The notes under the pieces were generated by a model that did not search any database, was not told where the DNA came from, and was given only the letters and a program-made list of their open reading frames with translations. Shown here piece after piece: positions 36,258 through 44,270 of a stretch of DNA of 64,000 nucleotides. The DNA is taken from the NCBI RefSeq assembly GCF_002001085.1, contig NZ_MUNU01000016.1, forward strand, positions 1-64,000. Reading direction: 5' to 3'. The DNA is from Rhodanobacter sp. B05. GTDB lineage: Bacteria; Pseudomonadota; Gammaproteobacteria; Xanthomonadales; Rhodanobacteraceae. Position numbers and translations under genes: made by a program. Each line of letters opens with the position of its first letter. The stretch's first letter is position 1.

Positions 36258-36802
36258 ACTATCCGCCCTGGCCACGCGTGCTGATCCTGCCCGGTCTGTA
36301 CGACTCCGGGTCGAGCCACTGGCAATCCCGCTGGGAAACGCTGCATCCGTCGTTTCGCCGGGTCGTGCAGCGCGACTGGCACAGCCCCGATTGCGACGAA
36401 TGGATCGCCACGCTGGATGCCGCCATCCAGCAGGGCGGCGTGCCGGCCTTGCTGGTGGCGCACTCGGCCGCCTGCAGCCTGATCGCCCATTGGGCCGCGC
36501 GCCACCACGGCCCGGTGCTGGGCGCCCTGCTGGTATCGCCGGCGGATACCGAGGCGGCGAGCTACCCGGCCGAACCCAGCGGTTTCCAGCCCATGCCCCG
36601 TCAGCGGCTGCCGTTCCACAGCATCATGGTGGCCAGCAGCAATGATCCCTACGTGCAACTGGATCGCGCGCGCACGTTCGCCGCGAACTGGGGCTCGCAA
36701 CTGGTCGAGATCGGCGCGCGCGGCCATATCAACGGCGAATCCGGCCTCGGCGACTGGCCGGAAGGACTGATGCTCCTGCGCGAACTGGCCATGGTGGACT
36801 GA
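36254..36802 (+). CDS. RBBP9/YdeN-family alpha/beta hydrolase
   Basis: This is a 182-residue small serine hydrolase. It opens with [20 protein letters not shown], carries the nucleophile in [13 protein letters not shown] (the usual GHSxG is degenerate), and ends with Asp (SSNDPYV) and His ([17 protein letters not shown]). The start is GTG at 36254, overlapping the ybeZ stop. It is wedged between ybeZ and ybeY, which are usually adjacent. Substrate unknown. Confidence 0.85.
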   Translation: MNYPPWPRVLILPGLYDSGSSHWQSRWETLHPSFRRVVQRDWHSPDCDEWIATLDAAIQQGGVPALLVAHSAACSLIAHWAARHHGPVLGALLVSPADTEAASYPAEPSGFQPMPRQRLPFHSIMVASSNDPYVQLDRARTFAANWGSQLVEIGARGHINGESGLGDWPEGLMLLRELAMVD

Positions 36803-36806
36803 CGCG

Positions 36807-37268
36807 ATGGCACTCTCCGTCGAACTCGCCGTACGCTACGGCCTCACCCGCAACGGCCTGCCCTCCCCGGCCAGCTTCCGTCGCTGGGTCGAGGCCGCGC
36901 TGCGCGGCGCGAAACGCCGCAAGCCCTCGGCGCTGGCGATCCGACTCGTCGACATCGGCGAGGGCCGCGCGCTGAACCGCGATTACCGCGGCAAGGATTA
37001 CGCCACCAACGTGCTCTCCTTCCCGGTCGAATTGCCGCCGGGTGTCGCCCTGCCGCTGATCGGCGACCTGGCCATCTGTGCCCCGGTGGTGCAGCGCGAA
37101 GCCGCCGAACAGGGCAAGGCCGTGCGCGATCACTGGGCCCACCTGACCATTCATGGCGTGCTCCACTTGCTCGGCCACGACCATGTCGACGAACGCGACG
37201 CCACGATCATGGAAGCGCTGGAGACACGCATACTCGCCGGCCTGGGCATTGCCGATCCCTATGCCTGA
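36807..37268 (+). CDS. ybeY: Endoribonuclease YbeY
   Basis: The 153-residue zinc endoribonuclease is needed for 16S rRNA 3'-end maturation and ribosome quality control. The metal-binding motif [11 protein letters not shown] and the upstream [17 protein letters not shown] are both present. It is the fourth gene of the block, 4 bp after the hydrolase. Confidence 0.95.
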   Translation: MALSVELAVRYGLTRNGLPSPASFRRWVEAALRGAKRRKPSALAIRLVDIGEGRALNRDYRGKDYATNVLSFPVELPPGVALPLIGDLAICAPVVQREAAEQGKAVRDHWAHLTIHGVLHLLGHDHVDERDATIMEALETRILAGLGIADPYA

Positions 37269-37349
37269 GCGCGCCAGCGCACTGAACCGTCACGATTTTT
37301 CCGCTAGAATCGGGGTTCCGCCCGCATCCGGGCAGAATCGCAAAGAGTG

Positions 37350-38198
37350 ATGAACGACGACCCTGGCAGTACCAGCGGCCCGGCCCACCGTACCTGGTGG
37401 GATCGACTGGGCCACCTGTTTTCCGGTGAACCGCGCAACCGCGGCGAACTGCTTGAGGAGTTGCGCTCGGCGCAGTCGAACGGCCTGCTCTCCGTCGATA
37501 CCCTGACCATGGTCGAGGGTGCCATCAAGGTCACCGAACTGAGCGTGGACGACGTGATGGTGCCGCGCGCGCAGATCGTGATGCTCGCCGTCGAATCATC
37601 GCTGTCCGACCTGCTCGCCGTGGTGGTCGAATCCGGCCACTCGCGTTTTCCGGTGCACGGCGAGGACAAGGACGAGGTCCTCGGCATCCTGCTGGCCAAG
37701 GACTTGCTCAAGTTTTTCGGCGCCGCCGAGCACTTCGACATCCGCTCGATCCTGCGCTCGGCGGTCTTGATTCCCGAATCGATGCGATTGAACGTGCTGC
37801 TGGAGGAATTCCGGCTGACGCGCAACCACATGGCCCTGGTGGTCAACGAATACGGCGGCGTTGCCGGCCTGGTCACGATCGAGGACGTGCTCGAGGAAAT
37901 CGTCGGCGAGATCGACGACGAGCACGATGACGAGGACGCACCCGAATTGATGCACCAGCAGCCCGGCGGCGACTGGCTGGTCAGCGCGCTGACCCCGATC
38001 GAGGATTTCAACGAGCGCACAGGCGCGACCTTCTCCGACGAGGAATACGACACCGTCGGTGGCATGGTCACCTCGGAATTCGGGCATCTGCCCGAAGCGG
38101 GCGAAGAGGTGGCCATCGACGATTACCTGTTCCACGTCACCGAGGCGGACGATCGCCGCGTGCAGCAGTTCCGCGTGACGCGACAGGCCGCCGCGTAG
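37350..38198 (+). CDS. corC: CorC/YbeX-family CBS-domain protein
   Basis: The 282-residue protein has two CBS domains (VDDVMVPRAQIVML, SGHSRFPVHGEDKDEVLGILLAKDLL and NHMALVVNEYGGVAGLVTIEDVLEEIVGEI) and a C-terminal CorC_HlyC domain (ALTPIEDFNERTGATF, EYDTVGGMV). It lacks the DUF21 membrane domain, as in YbeX. It has been linked to Mg/Co efflux and ribosome-related functions. The ATG at 37350 follows AAAGAG; a GTG lies one codon before. Confidence 0.92.
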   Translation: MNDDPGSTSGPAHRTWWDRLGHLFSGEPRNRGELLEELRSAQSNGLLSVDTLTMVEGAIKVTELSVDDVMVPRAQIVMLAVESSLSDLLAVVVESGHSRFPVHGEDKDEVLGILLAKDLLKFFGAAEHFDIRSILRSAVLIPESMRLNVLLEEFRLTRNHMALVVNEYGGVAGLVTIEDVLEEIVGEIDDEHDDEDAPELMHQQPGGDWLVSALTPIEDFNERTGATFSDEEYDTVGGMVTSEFGHLPEAGEEVAIDDYLFHVTEADDRRVQQFRVTRQAAA

Positions 38199-38203
38199 AT
38201 CGC

Positions 38204-39415
38204 ATGAATCGCCTCCAGCGCATCCTCGTCCTGCTTCTGCTCGTCATCGCGGCAACTGCATCCGCGACCGTTCGCGCCGGCGTTGCCGACGCGAACGGTG
38301 CAGACCTCGAGGTCTCGCTGATCACCTACGGCCCCGGCGACGTCTACTGGGAGCGTTTCGGCCATGACGCGATCGAACTGCGCGACCGCGCCTCGGGCGA
38401 GGCGATCAACTTCAACTATGGCGTGTTCGATTTCAACGAGAAGAACTTCCTGCTGAACTTCGCCCGCGGCCGCATGCACTACATGATGGACGCCGAGCCC
38501 ACCGATCAGGAAGTGGCGTACTACGTGGGCGTAGGTCGCTCGGTGACGCGCCAGCGACTGGCGCTGAGCGCCGACCAGGCCGCCGAGTTGCGCGACAACC
38601 TGCTGTGGAACCTGCGCCCGGAAAATGCCGGCTACAACTACGATTACTACGCCGACAACTGCACGACCCGCGTGCGCGATGCGCTGGACAAGGTGCTCGG
38701 TGGCGCACTGAAAGAGCAGCTCACTGCGCGCCCGGGTGGCATGACGTATCGCCAGCAAACCGATCGCCTGATGAGTGCGCAACCCTGGCTGATGCTGTTG
38801 CTGGACGTGGGTCTGGGGCCATACGCCGATCAGCCGCTGAATGCCTGGCAGGAAAGTTTTCTGCCCTCCGTGCTGCAGGCACAGCTGAGCCAGGCGCGGA
38901 TTCCCGCCGCCGGCAACGGCACGCTGGCGCTGGTCGGGAGCGAGCAGGCAGTCTCGCCGAACCGGCTGCAGGCGCCACCCGCATCGCCACCCGACCTGCG
39001 CCTGCCGCTCGGTGTGGCCGGCCTGGTGTTCGGCGCTCTGATCATCCTGTGTCGACGCAGCTGGCCGACCGCCTACGCCCTGCTCGGCACGCTGTACCTG
39101 GTTGCCGCCGCGCTGGTCGGCCTGTTGCTGCTGGCGCTGTGGACGCTGACCAGCCATCACTCGGCCTGGGCCAATGCCAACCTGCTGCTGTTCAACCCGT
39201 TGGCCTTCCTGTTGCTGCCCACGCTGTGGCGGGCGCGCCGCGGATTCGCCGCGTCGCGCTTCATCGATGGCGTGATCGTCGTGCAACTGCTCGCCGTGAT
39301 CGTCGCCGTGGTACTGCACCTGCTGCCCGGCACGGTGCAGCAGAACCAGCCGTGGCTGCTGTTCGCGCTGCCCTGCTGGCTGGCGCTGGCGTGGAGCCTG
39401 CGGCGCAATCGTTGA
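38204..39415 (+). CDS. DUF4105 membrane protein
   Basis: The 403-residue protein has a signal peptide, a periplasmic DUF4105 domain (VYWERFGHDAIELRD, NYGVFDFNEKNFLLNFARGRMHY, YYADNCTTRVRDALD) and four C-terminal hydrophobic helices. The family has a papain/NlpC-like set of conserved His and Cys residues, here GHDA and NCTTR, but its substrate is unknown. It starts 5 bp after corC, so it belongs to the same operon. Confidence 0.82.
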   Translation: MNRLQRILVLLLLVIAATASATVRAGVADANGADLEVSLITYGPGDVYWERFGHDAIELRDRASGEAINFNYGVFDFNEKNFLLNFARGRMHYMMDAEPTDQEVAYYVGVGRSVTRQRLALSADQAAELRDNLLWNLRPENAGYNYDYYADNCTTRVRDALDKVLGGALKEQLTARPGGMTYRQQTDRLMSAQPWLMLLLDVGLGPYADQPLNAWQESFLPSVLQAQLSQARIPAAGNGTLALVGSEQAVSPNRLQAPPASPPDLRLPLGVAGLVFGALIILCRRSWPTAYALLGTLYLVAAALVGLLLLALWTLTSHHSAWANANLLLFNPLAFLLLPTLWRARRGFAASRFIDGVIVVQLLAVIVAVVLHLLPGTVQQNQPWLLFALPCWLALAWSLRRNR

Positions 39416-39497
39416 TCCCGTGGAGGCCGCGTTGCACGGATCGGGCGCGTAGGCGTCGCGCGTTGCCCCGTCACACGCGGCAGGGCATCATGCGGAC

Positions 39498-40514
39498 ATG
39501 AGTCCGACCCCGCCGACACCCGCCTCGCCATCGACCACGCAACCGATGGTGGTCAATTGCATCGCCTATCGCCACAACGGCGATCGCATCGGCGAAATCA
39601 GCCTGGACGCGATCAGCGACGTGCTGAAGGAGCCGGAAACCTTCGTCTGGGTCGGCCTGCACGAACCGGACGAGCCGCTGCTGGAAAAGCTGCAGGAGGA
39701 ATTCGGCCTGCACGACCTCGCCATCGAGGACGCGCACAACGCGCACCAGCGCACCAAGATCGAAACCTACGGCGACTCGCTGTTCCTGGTGGTGCAGACC
39801 GCGCAACTGATCAATGGCGAGCTGGCGTTCGGCGAGACCCAGATCTTTCTCGGTCAACGCTACCTCGTCACCGTGCGCCATGGCGCATCGCTGTCCTACG
39901 CGCCCGCGCGACGTACCTGCGAACACACCCCGGAGCTGCTTGCCCACGGACCCAGTTACGGCCTGTACGGCGTGCTCGACTTCATCGTCGACAACCTGCT
40001 GCCCATCGTGCGCGACTGCCGCGAGGAACTCGGCTTGCTCGAGCAGGATATCTTCGCCGAGACATTCAAGCGCAGCACCGTGCACCGGCTGTACGACATG
40101 CAGCGCGACCTGATGACGTTGCGCCTTGCCGTCGCGCCGCTGCAGGACATCACCAGCCAACTGGTGCGGTTGCATCCGAACCTGATACCCGACGACTTGC
40201 GACCGTACTTTCGCGACGTCTTCGACCATGTATTCCGGGTCAACGAATCGATCAGCGCGATGCGCGAAATGCTCACCGCCGCGATCAACGTCAACCTGTC
40301 GCTGGTCACCTTCGGCCAGAACGAAGTAATGAAGAAACTCGCCGGCTGGGCCGCGATGCTTGCCGCCCCCACCTTGCTCACCAGCTGGTATGGCATGAAC
40401 TTCCAGCACATGCCCGAACTCGGCGAGACATGGGCCTACCCGGTCATGATCGTCGTGATGGCGCTGGTGGTCAGCGGAATCTATGTGGCGCTGAAGCGGG
40501 CGAAGTGGTTTTGA
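39498..40514 (+). CDS. corA: CorA-family magnesium/cobalt transporter
   Basis: The 338-residue protein has a large cytoplasmic domain and two C-terminal transmembrane helices. The first ends in the CorA selectivity motif YGMNF; an acidic loop (MPELGE) links to the second helix. It is a divalent-cation channel of the inner membrane. It starts 82 bp after the DUF4105 gene. Confidence 0.93.
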   Translation: MSPTPPTPASPSTTQPMVVNCIAYRHNGDRIGEISLDAISDVLKEPETFVWVGLHEPDEPLLEKLQEEFGLHDLAIEDAHNAHQRTKIETYGDSLFLVVQTAQLINGELAFGETQIFLGQRYLVTVRHGASLSYAPARRTCEHTPELLAHGPSYGLYGVLDFIVDNLLPIVRDCREELGLLEQDIFAETFKRSTVHRLYDMQRDLMTLRLAVAPLQDITSQLVRLHPNLIPDDLRPYFRDVFDHVFRVNESISAMREMLTAAINVNLSLVTFGQNEVMKKLAGWAAMLAAPTLLTSWYGMNFQHMPELGETWAYPVMIVVMALVVSGIYVALKRAKWF

Positions 40515-40555
40515 GCGCAACGCGTTCCGACGACACCAACCAGCAGGAACACCGC

Positions 40556-40834
40556 ATGACCCGCACCATCCATTGCAGCAAGCTCGGCATCGACGCCGAA
40601 GGCCTGGATTTCGCCCCCTGGCCCGGGCCGCTTGGCCAGCGCATCTACGCCGAAATTTCCAGGCCCGCCTGGCAACAGTGGCTGACCCACCAGACCACCC
40701 TGATCAACGAATACCGGCTCAACCCGCTCGATCCCAAATCGCGCGCGTACCTCGCCGAACAGATGGAGAAATTCCTGTTCGGCGGCGACGTCGACCAGGC
40801 CACCGGCTTCACCCCGCCCGACGTCGCGTCTTGA
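40556..40834 (+). CDS. yggX: Fe(2+)-trafficking / oxidative damage protection protein YggX
   Basis: The 92-residue protein matches YggX: MTRTIHCSKLGIDAEGLDFAP with the conserved Cys, PGPLGQRIY, WLTHQTTLINEYRLNPLDPKSR and FLFGGD. It protects iron-sulfur clusters during oxidative stress. It follows corA by 41 bp. Confidence 0.93.
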   Translation: MTRTIHCSKLGIDAEGLDFAPWPGPLGQRIYAEISRPAWQQWLTHQTTLINEYRLNPLDPKSRAYLAEQMEKFLFGGDVDQATGFTPPDVAS

Positions 40835-40915
40835 CGAAAAGCCGTGCATTCGGTCTAATGCGCGGCTCCACGCACCTTCCGCGACCCATGCGGACACCCG
40901 TGGCAGCCAATTTCC

Positions 40916-40991
40916 GGCCGGGTAGCTCAGTTGGTAGAGCAGGGGATTGAAAATCCCCGTGTCGGCGGTTCGATTCCGTCCCCGGCCACCA
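40916..40991 (+). tRNA. tRNA-Phe (GAA)
   Basis: The sequence begins GGCCGGGTAGCTCAGTTGG and ends CCCGGCCACCA. The acceptor stem GGCCGGG / CCCGGCC is perfect. The anticodon stem GGGGA-TTGAAAA-TCCCC holds GAA. The T-arm GGCGG-TTCGATT-CCGTC (one G-U pair) is intact, and CCA is encoded. Length is 76 nt. Confidence 0.97.
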
Positions 40992-41003
40992 TCGGAACAA
41001 ACG

Positions 41004-41040
41004 AACAGGCCCGCTTTCGAGTGGGCCTGTTTGTTTTTTA
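41004..41040 (+). terminator. terminator of tRNA-Phe
   Basis: AACAGGCCC pairs with GGGCCTGTT, followed by GTTTTTTA, 13 bp past the tRNA. Confidence 0.85.
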
Positions 41041-41195
41041 CCCTGACGGTGGTAGACGAAACACCAGGCCCACCCTGGCACGGCGCGCTGCCGCGGGAAG
41101 ACCGACCATGCCGACACCCCGGAAAGCCGGCGGTTGGCACGAATGCTGCTGCTGACTCCGTGAACCGCTCCGGTTCCCTCTATCGAGAAGCTGCC

Positions 41196-41537
41196 ATGGA
41201 AGAAGTCATCGATTGCATGAATGTCACGAAGTCGCCGGAAGAGTTGGCGATCAACTTCCTGATGCGGCATGCCCGATGCCGCATGGCGCTGACCGGGTGG
41301 ACCGACGAAAACACCCTGCAGCAGGCACTCGCCGGTTCCGGGCTCGACACGCCCGCCGTCCGGCCCGCGGCAGCCGATTTGTCCGCGCCCGCCGAAAACC
41401 TCATGACCACCGCCATGCCAGCGCCCGCAGTGGCCGGAGACGACAGTTGCGCAGCTCGCTTTTCAAGGGCATATGTCGCTGCGCGTCACATGTCGGCATC
41501 TCGTCACACCATGACCAGGGCGGGGAAAGCGGCTTGA
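41196..41537 (+). CDS. small hypothetical protein (113 aa)
   Basis: The frame starts at ATG 41196 after GAGAAG. The first half (EEVIDCMNVTKSPEELAINFLM, RMALTGWTDENTLQQAL) looks like folded helical protein; the second half is Ala/Pro-rich and of low complexity. I recognise no family. It could be real but lineage-specific. Confidence 0.4.
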   Translation: MEEVIDCMNVTKSPEELAINFLMRHARCRMALTGWTDENTLQQALAGSGLDTPAVRPAAADLSAPAENLMTTAMPAPAVAGDDSCAARFSRAYVAARHMSASRHTMTRAGKAA

Positions 41538-41607
41538 TGCGTGAGCGGGTGTGTGGGTGGCGAACGTGCGAAAATGGAAACGCCGATACCCACGCAAGTG
41601 ACGCCCC

Positions 41608-41886
41608 ATGAACCCCGGGAAATACGATTTTCGCCAGTTCCAGGAAGAACTGGCCAAGCTTGAACGCAAGGTCGAAAAGCAGCAACCGGCGAAGCCGCTG
41701 GGCAAGAAGGCCGCGGCCGCCCAGCGCATGGCGATGGCACGCGAGGAATTCCTTGCCATGCGCCAGCGGCACGAGTTGAGCGTGGCGGACGTCGTGGCAT
41801 TCTTCCCCGAGGAAGAGGGCATCGCCTATCTGCAGGAGCTGATCGTGGCATCGCAGGCGAAGCCGCGACGCAAGCGCAAGATCTGA
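41608..41886 (+). CDS. small basic coiled-coil protein of unknown function
   Basis: The 92-residue protein has an N-terminal amphipathic helix (FRQFQEELAKLERKVEKQQP), a central helix containing AAAAQRMAMAREEFLAMRQ, a short motif SVADVVAFFPEEEGIAYLQE, and a basic tail KPRRKRKI. The overall layout (coiled coil plus basic tail) recalls small nucleoid-associated proteins, but I see no H-NS DNA-binding motif. Codon use is typical for the window, so it is probably expressed. Confidence 0.6.
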   Translation: MNPGKYDFRQFQEELAKLERKVEKQQPAKPLGKKAAAAQRMAMAREEFLAMRQRHELSVADVVAFFPEEEGIAYLQELIVASQAKPRRKRKI

Positions 41887-41969
41887 CCCGATCGCGCCGC
41901 CATCCCGCAGAGCCTAATGCCCGTGGCGAGCGCCGGGATCGCCAGGTCGAAACGAACCCGCAGGATGAT

Positions 41970-42731
41970 TTATCGACCGGCCTCCGGTGTGACGGACGGA
42001 GCCGGTGCCAGCGTCAGGTCGCCAAACCATGCCTTGACCTGCCCGCCGGTATTGTCGGTATCGGAGGCCAGCGCGATACCGGTCACCGGCGGCGCGGCAC
42101 GGCCGAACGCCGCGCGAAAATCCGCCGCCAGATTGCGCCGCTGCAACTGCCAGCTGCCGGCATGCGCGTTGCCACTCTGCAGGACGATGGTCTTCACCTC
42201 GCCGAAGTAGGCGTTGGAGGCGATGGTGCCCACCGGATGGCGGTTGTCCCAGACATAGCACAGGGCCGCGGTGGGCATGGCGTGGCCGAGGGTGCGCCCG
42301 GCAAGGTCCAGCTTCATGCGTTGCAGCCACGACAATTGGCTGCGCGACACGTCGAAGAACACATAGACGCGCGCGGCGAAGTCGTCTCCGGATTTCTTCG
42401 ACAGGTCGGCTTTCGCGACGCTGTGATCCACCTTCCAGCGCCAGCTCAGCAGGGTGGTCGCGGGGATGTCCAGCGTGTACGCGATCGCGCCGGCGGCATG
42501 GTCGGCATCGATGCCGAACACGTCATCGCCGCCATCGCGAACGATCGCCATGTGCGCGGCGGGCTTGTGCCGCGACATCGCGTAGCGCTTCCAGCCGGAC
42601 GGCAGGCTGGTTCCCGGCGCGGTGTCGGAAAAGCGTAGCGTGGTGATTGCCCCGGCCGCGGCCACGGCTGCCGGGGCGACCGGCGCCAGCGCCATGACAA
42701 CCAGGCAACGGATCAGCGCAAGTCCTGTCAT
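41970..42731 (-). CDS. DUF3047 secreted protein
   Basis: The 253-residue protein has a signal peptide (LIRCLVVMALAPVAPAAVAAAG) and the DUF3047 core: LSWRWKVDHSVAKADLSKKSGDDFAARVYV, ALCYVWDNRHPVGTIASNAY and VKTIVLQSGNAHAGSWQLQRRNL. The family has a jelly-roll-like fold and unknown function. The ATG at 42731 starts the signal peptide; the frame extends upstream without sense. Confidence 0.78.
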   Translation of the reverse strand: MTGLALIRCLVVMALAPVAPAAVAAAGAITTLRFSDTAPGTSLPSGWKRYAMSRHKPAAHMAIVRDGGDDVFGIDADHAAGAIAYTLDIPATTLLSWRWKVDHSVAKADLSKKSGDDFAARVYVFFDVSRSQLSWLQRMKLDLAGRTLGHAMPTAALCYVWDNRHPVGTIASNAYFGEVKTIVLQSGNAHAGSWQLQRRNLAADFRAAFGRAAPPVTGIALASDTDNTGGQVKAWFGDLTLAPAPSVTPEAGR

Positions 42732-43148
42732 GCGTGGCTGGCCGGTGGGTGATGCATGCCCGCGAGCATACCGATGTGGCGCACATGGCGGGTACGCGAC
42801 CATGCTCGGGGAACCAACCTCATCTGCTCCGCTGGACGCACGCCACGGCTTTCGACGGAGCATCGCCGGCGCTTGCCGCCAGGATTCATTGCCTGCCTGG
42901 TCGGCGCGCTTTGGCCCTCCCGCTGCAGTTCGATTGGCCCCCCGAATCTCAAAGCAGCCACCCGGCGACCCTCCCCGTCGTGACGCGTATTGCCACCCAT
43001 CGACTCGGCAACCTGGATGGCGATGTGAAAAAAAAGCATCTCGATGCACTCCAGATGAGTAAAACCCGCAAAATTTCGCTACATTGTGCAGGCCGCGAGG
43101 CCTCCGAGCCCTTCAAAGCCGGAGTTTCCCATTACCGAGATGAAATCC
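42732..43148. other. 417-bp intergenic region upstream of the HU-like gene
   Basis: It lies between divergently oriented DUF3047 and HU-like genes. Frames on both strands lack recognisable products. The last 130 bp, around 43020-43085, are AT-rich with a run of eight A residues and probably hold the HU-like promoter, but I could not place clear -35 and -10 boxes. Confidence 0.4.
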
Positions 43149-43532
43149 ATGGCTACCAAAACCACTGCCAAGAAAGCCCCCGCCAAGAAGGCTCCCGCCA
43201 AGGTCGCCGCACCGGTGAAGCCGCTGGGCGAGAGCCTGTCGAAGTCGGGCCTGATCGCCCATATCGCCGCCCAGGCCAACGTCGAAGCGAAGGCGGTCAA
43301 GGCCGTGCTCGCCGGCCTCGAGTCGGCCGTGCTCGCGTCGGTGCACAAGAAGGGCGCCGGCCATTTCACCCTGCCCGGCCTGTTCAAGATCAACGCGGTC
43401 AAGGTCGCGGCCAAGCCGAAGCGCAAGGGCAAGAACCCGTTCACCGGCGAGGAGCAGATGTTTGCCGCCAAGCCCGCCACCGTGAAGGTCAAGGTGCGCG
43501 CGCTGAAGAAGCTGAAGGACGCCGCGGTCTGA
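43149..43532 (+). CDS. HU-family DNA-binding protein with Lys/Ala/Pro-rich N-terminal tail
   Basis: The 127-residue protein begins with a histone H1-like tail rich in KKAPAK repeats (residues 1-24), then an HU/IHF-like domain: LSKSGLIAHIAAQANVEAKAVKAVL, GAGHFTLPGLFKINAVKV, and the beta-arm region KPKRKGKNPFTGEEQMFAAKPA. Such proteins occur in Xanthomonadales. The ATG at 43149 is preferred over 43140 because GAGATG sits at the right distance. The stop codon is the first TGA of a 14-bp tandem repeat. Confidence 0.85.
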   Translation: MATKTTAKKAPAKKAPAKVAAPVKPLGESLSKSGLIAHIAAQANVEAKAVKAVLAGLESAVLASVHKKGAGHFTLPGLFKINAVKVAAKPKRKGKNPFTGEEQMFAAKPATVKVKVRALKKLKDAAV

Positions 43533-43597
43533 TCCACCCGATCTGATCCACCTGATCTGATCCACCTGATCTGATCCACGCCGTCTGATCCACCCGT
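43528..43597. repeat. five-copy 14-bp tandem repeat spanning the HU-like stop codon
   Basis: The unit TCTGATCCACCTGA, with small variants, occurs five times without gaps. Each copy contains TGATC, so GATC recurs every 14 bp, and the TGA codons fall in all three frames within the first three units. Confidence 0.9.
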
Positions 43598-43601
43598 ACA
43601 C

Positions 43602-43632
43602 CACTGCCCGGAGCAGTCTTTCCGGGCAGTGG
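43602..43632 (+). terminator. hairpin after the HU-like gene
   Basis: CACTGCCCGGA and TCCGGGCAGTG form a perfect 11-bp stem. No T-run follows, so it is a transcript-end hairpin rather than a classical terminator. Confidence 0.5.
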
Positions 43633-43750
43633 CTGTGCAGTGTTCGTCCATTCCCTCGCTGAACCGTTGGGTTGTGTTCACGCCCGCGTTCACCCGGGAT
43701 TTTCATTCGGCGCCCGACACTCCTGCTTTTCGCAAGCAACGAGGTGCGCC

Positions 43751-44185
43751 ATGAAGAACCCGATCGCCACTCTTACCGTCGCGCTCACCGTGGGCGTGTT
43801 GTCGCTCGGAACCGGCAGCGCCGCGACGGCGCAACAGGCGCTGACCGAACCGCAGGTGCGCAGCGAGCTCACCGAACAGGGCTACACCAAGGTGCACGAC
43901 CTGAAGTTCAAGGACGGCATGTGGCGCGCCGAGGCGAAAAGCGCCAATGGCAAGCATGTGGATGTGCGCATCGATGCCAGCACCGGCAAGGTGTATCCGG
44001 CCAGGCAGGTCTCGACGCTGAGCAGGCACGACGTGGAAGCCGCCTTGGAGACCCAGGGCTACACGCGCGTGCACGACGTCGATTATGACGACGGCATATG
44101 GAAGGCCAAAGCGGAGAACTCTGCCGGGCACAAGGTCAAGCTGCGCATCGATGCCGGGACTGGCAAGGTCATCGGCATCGAGTGA
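43751..44185 (+). CDS. PepSY-domain secreted protein
   Basis: The 144-residue protein has a signal peptide ending in SAATAQQ and two PepSY-like repeats: residues about 30-82 (LTEPQVRSELTEQGYTKVHD, VDVRIDASTGKVYPAR) and 89-144 (LSRHDVEAALETQGYTRVHD, VKLRIDAGTGKVIGIE). The two halves are clearly duplicated. PepSY domains often inhibit or regulate extracytoplasmic peptidases. The M28 peptidase gene lies 85 bp downstream, but a link is only suggestive. GAGGTG precedes the ATG. Confidence 0.82.
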   Translation: MKNPIATLTVALTVGVLSLGTGSAATAQQALTEPQVRSELTEQGYTKVHDLKFKDGMWRAEAKSANGKHVDVRIDASTGKVYPARQVSTLSRHDVEAALETQGYTRVHDVDYDDGIWKAKAENSAGHKVKLRIDAGTGKVIGIE

Positions 44186-44270
44186 ACGAAGCGCGGCAGG
44201 CCGGCCGCCGATCGAGCGGCACCGGGATGTACTAGTATCGGGCGTTCCCTCCCCCGACCGGTGACCACCC

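Noticed and set aside
42734..43546. 270-codon plus-strand frame running into the HU-like gene in another frame
   Set aside because: It overlaps the HU-like gene in the wrong frame, and the upstream part lacks domain features.
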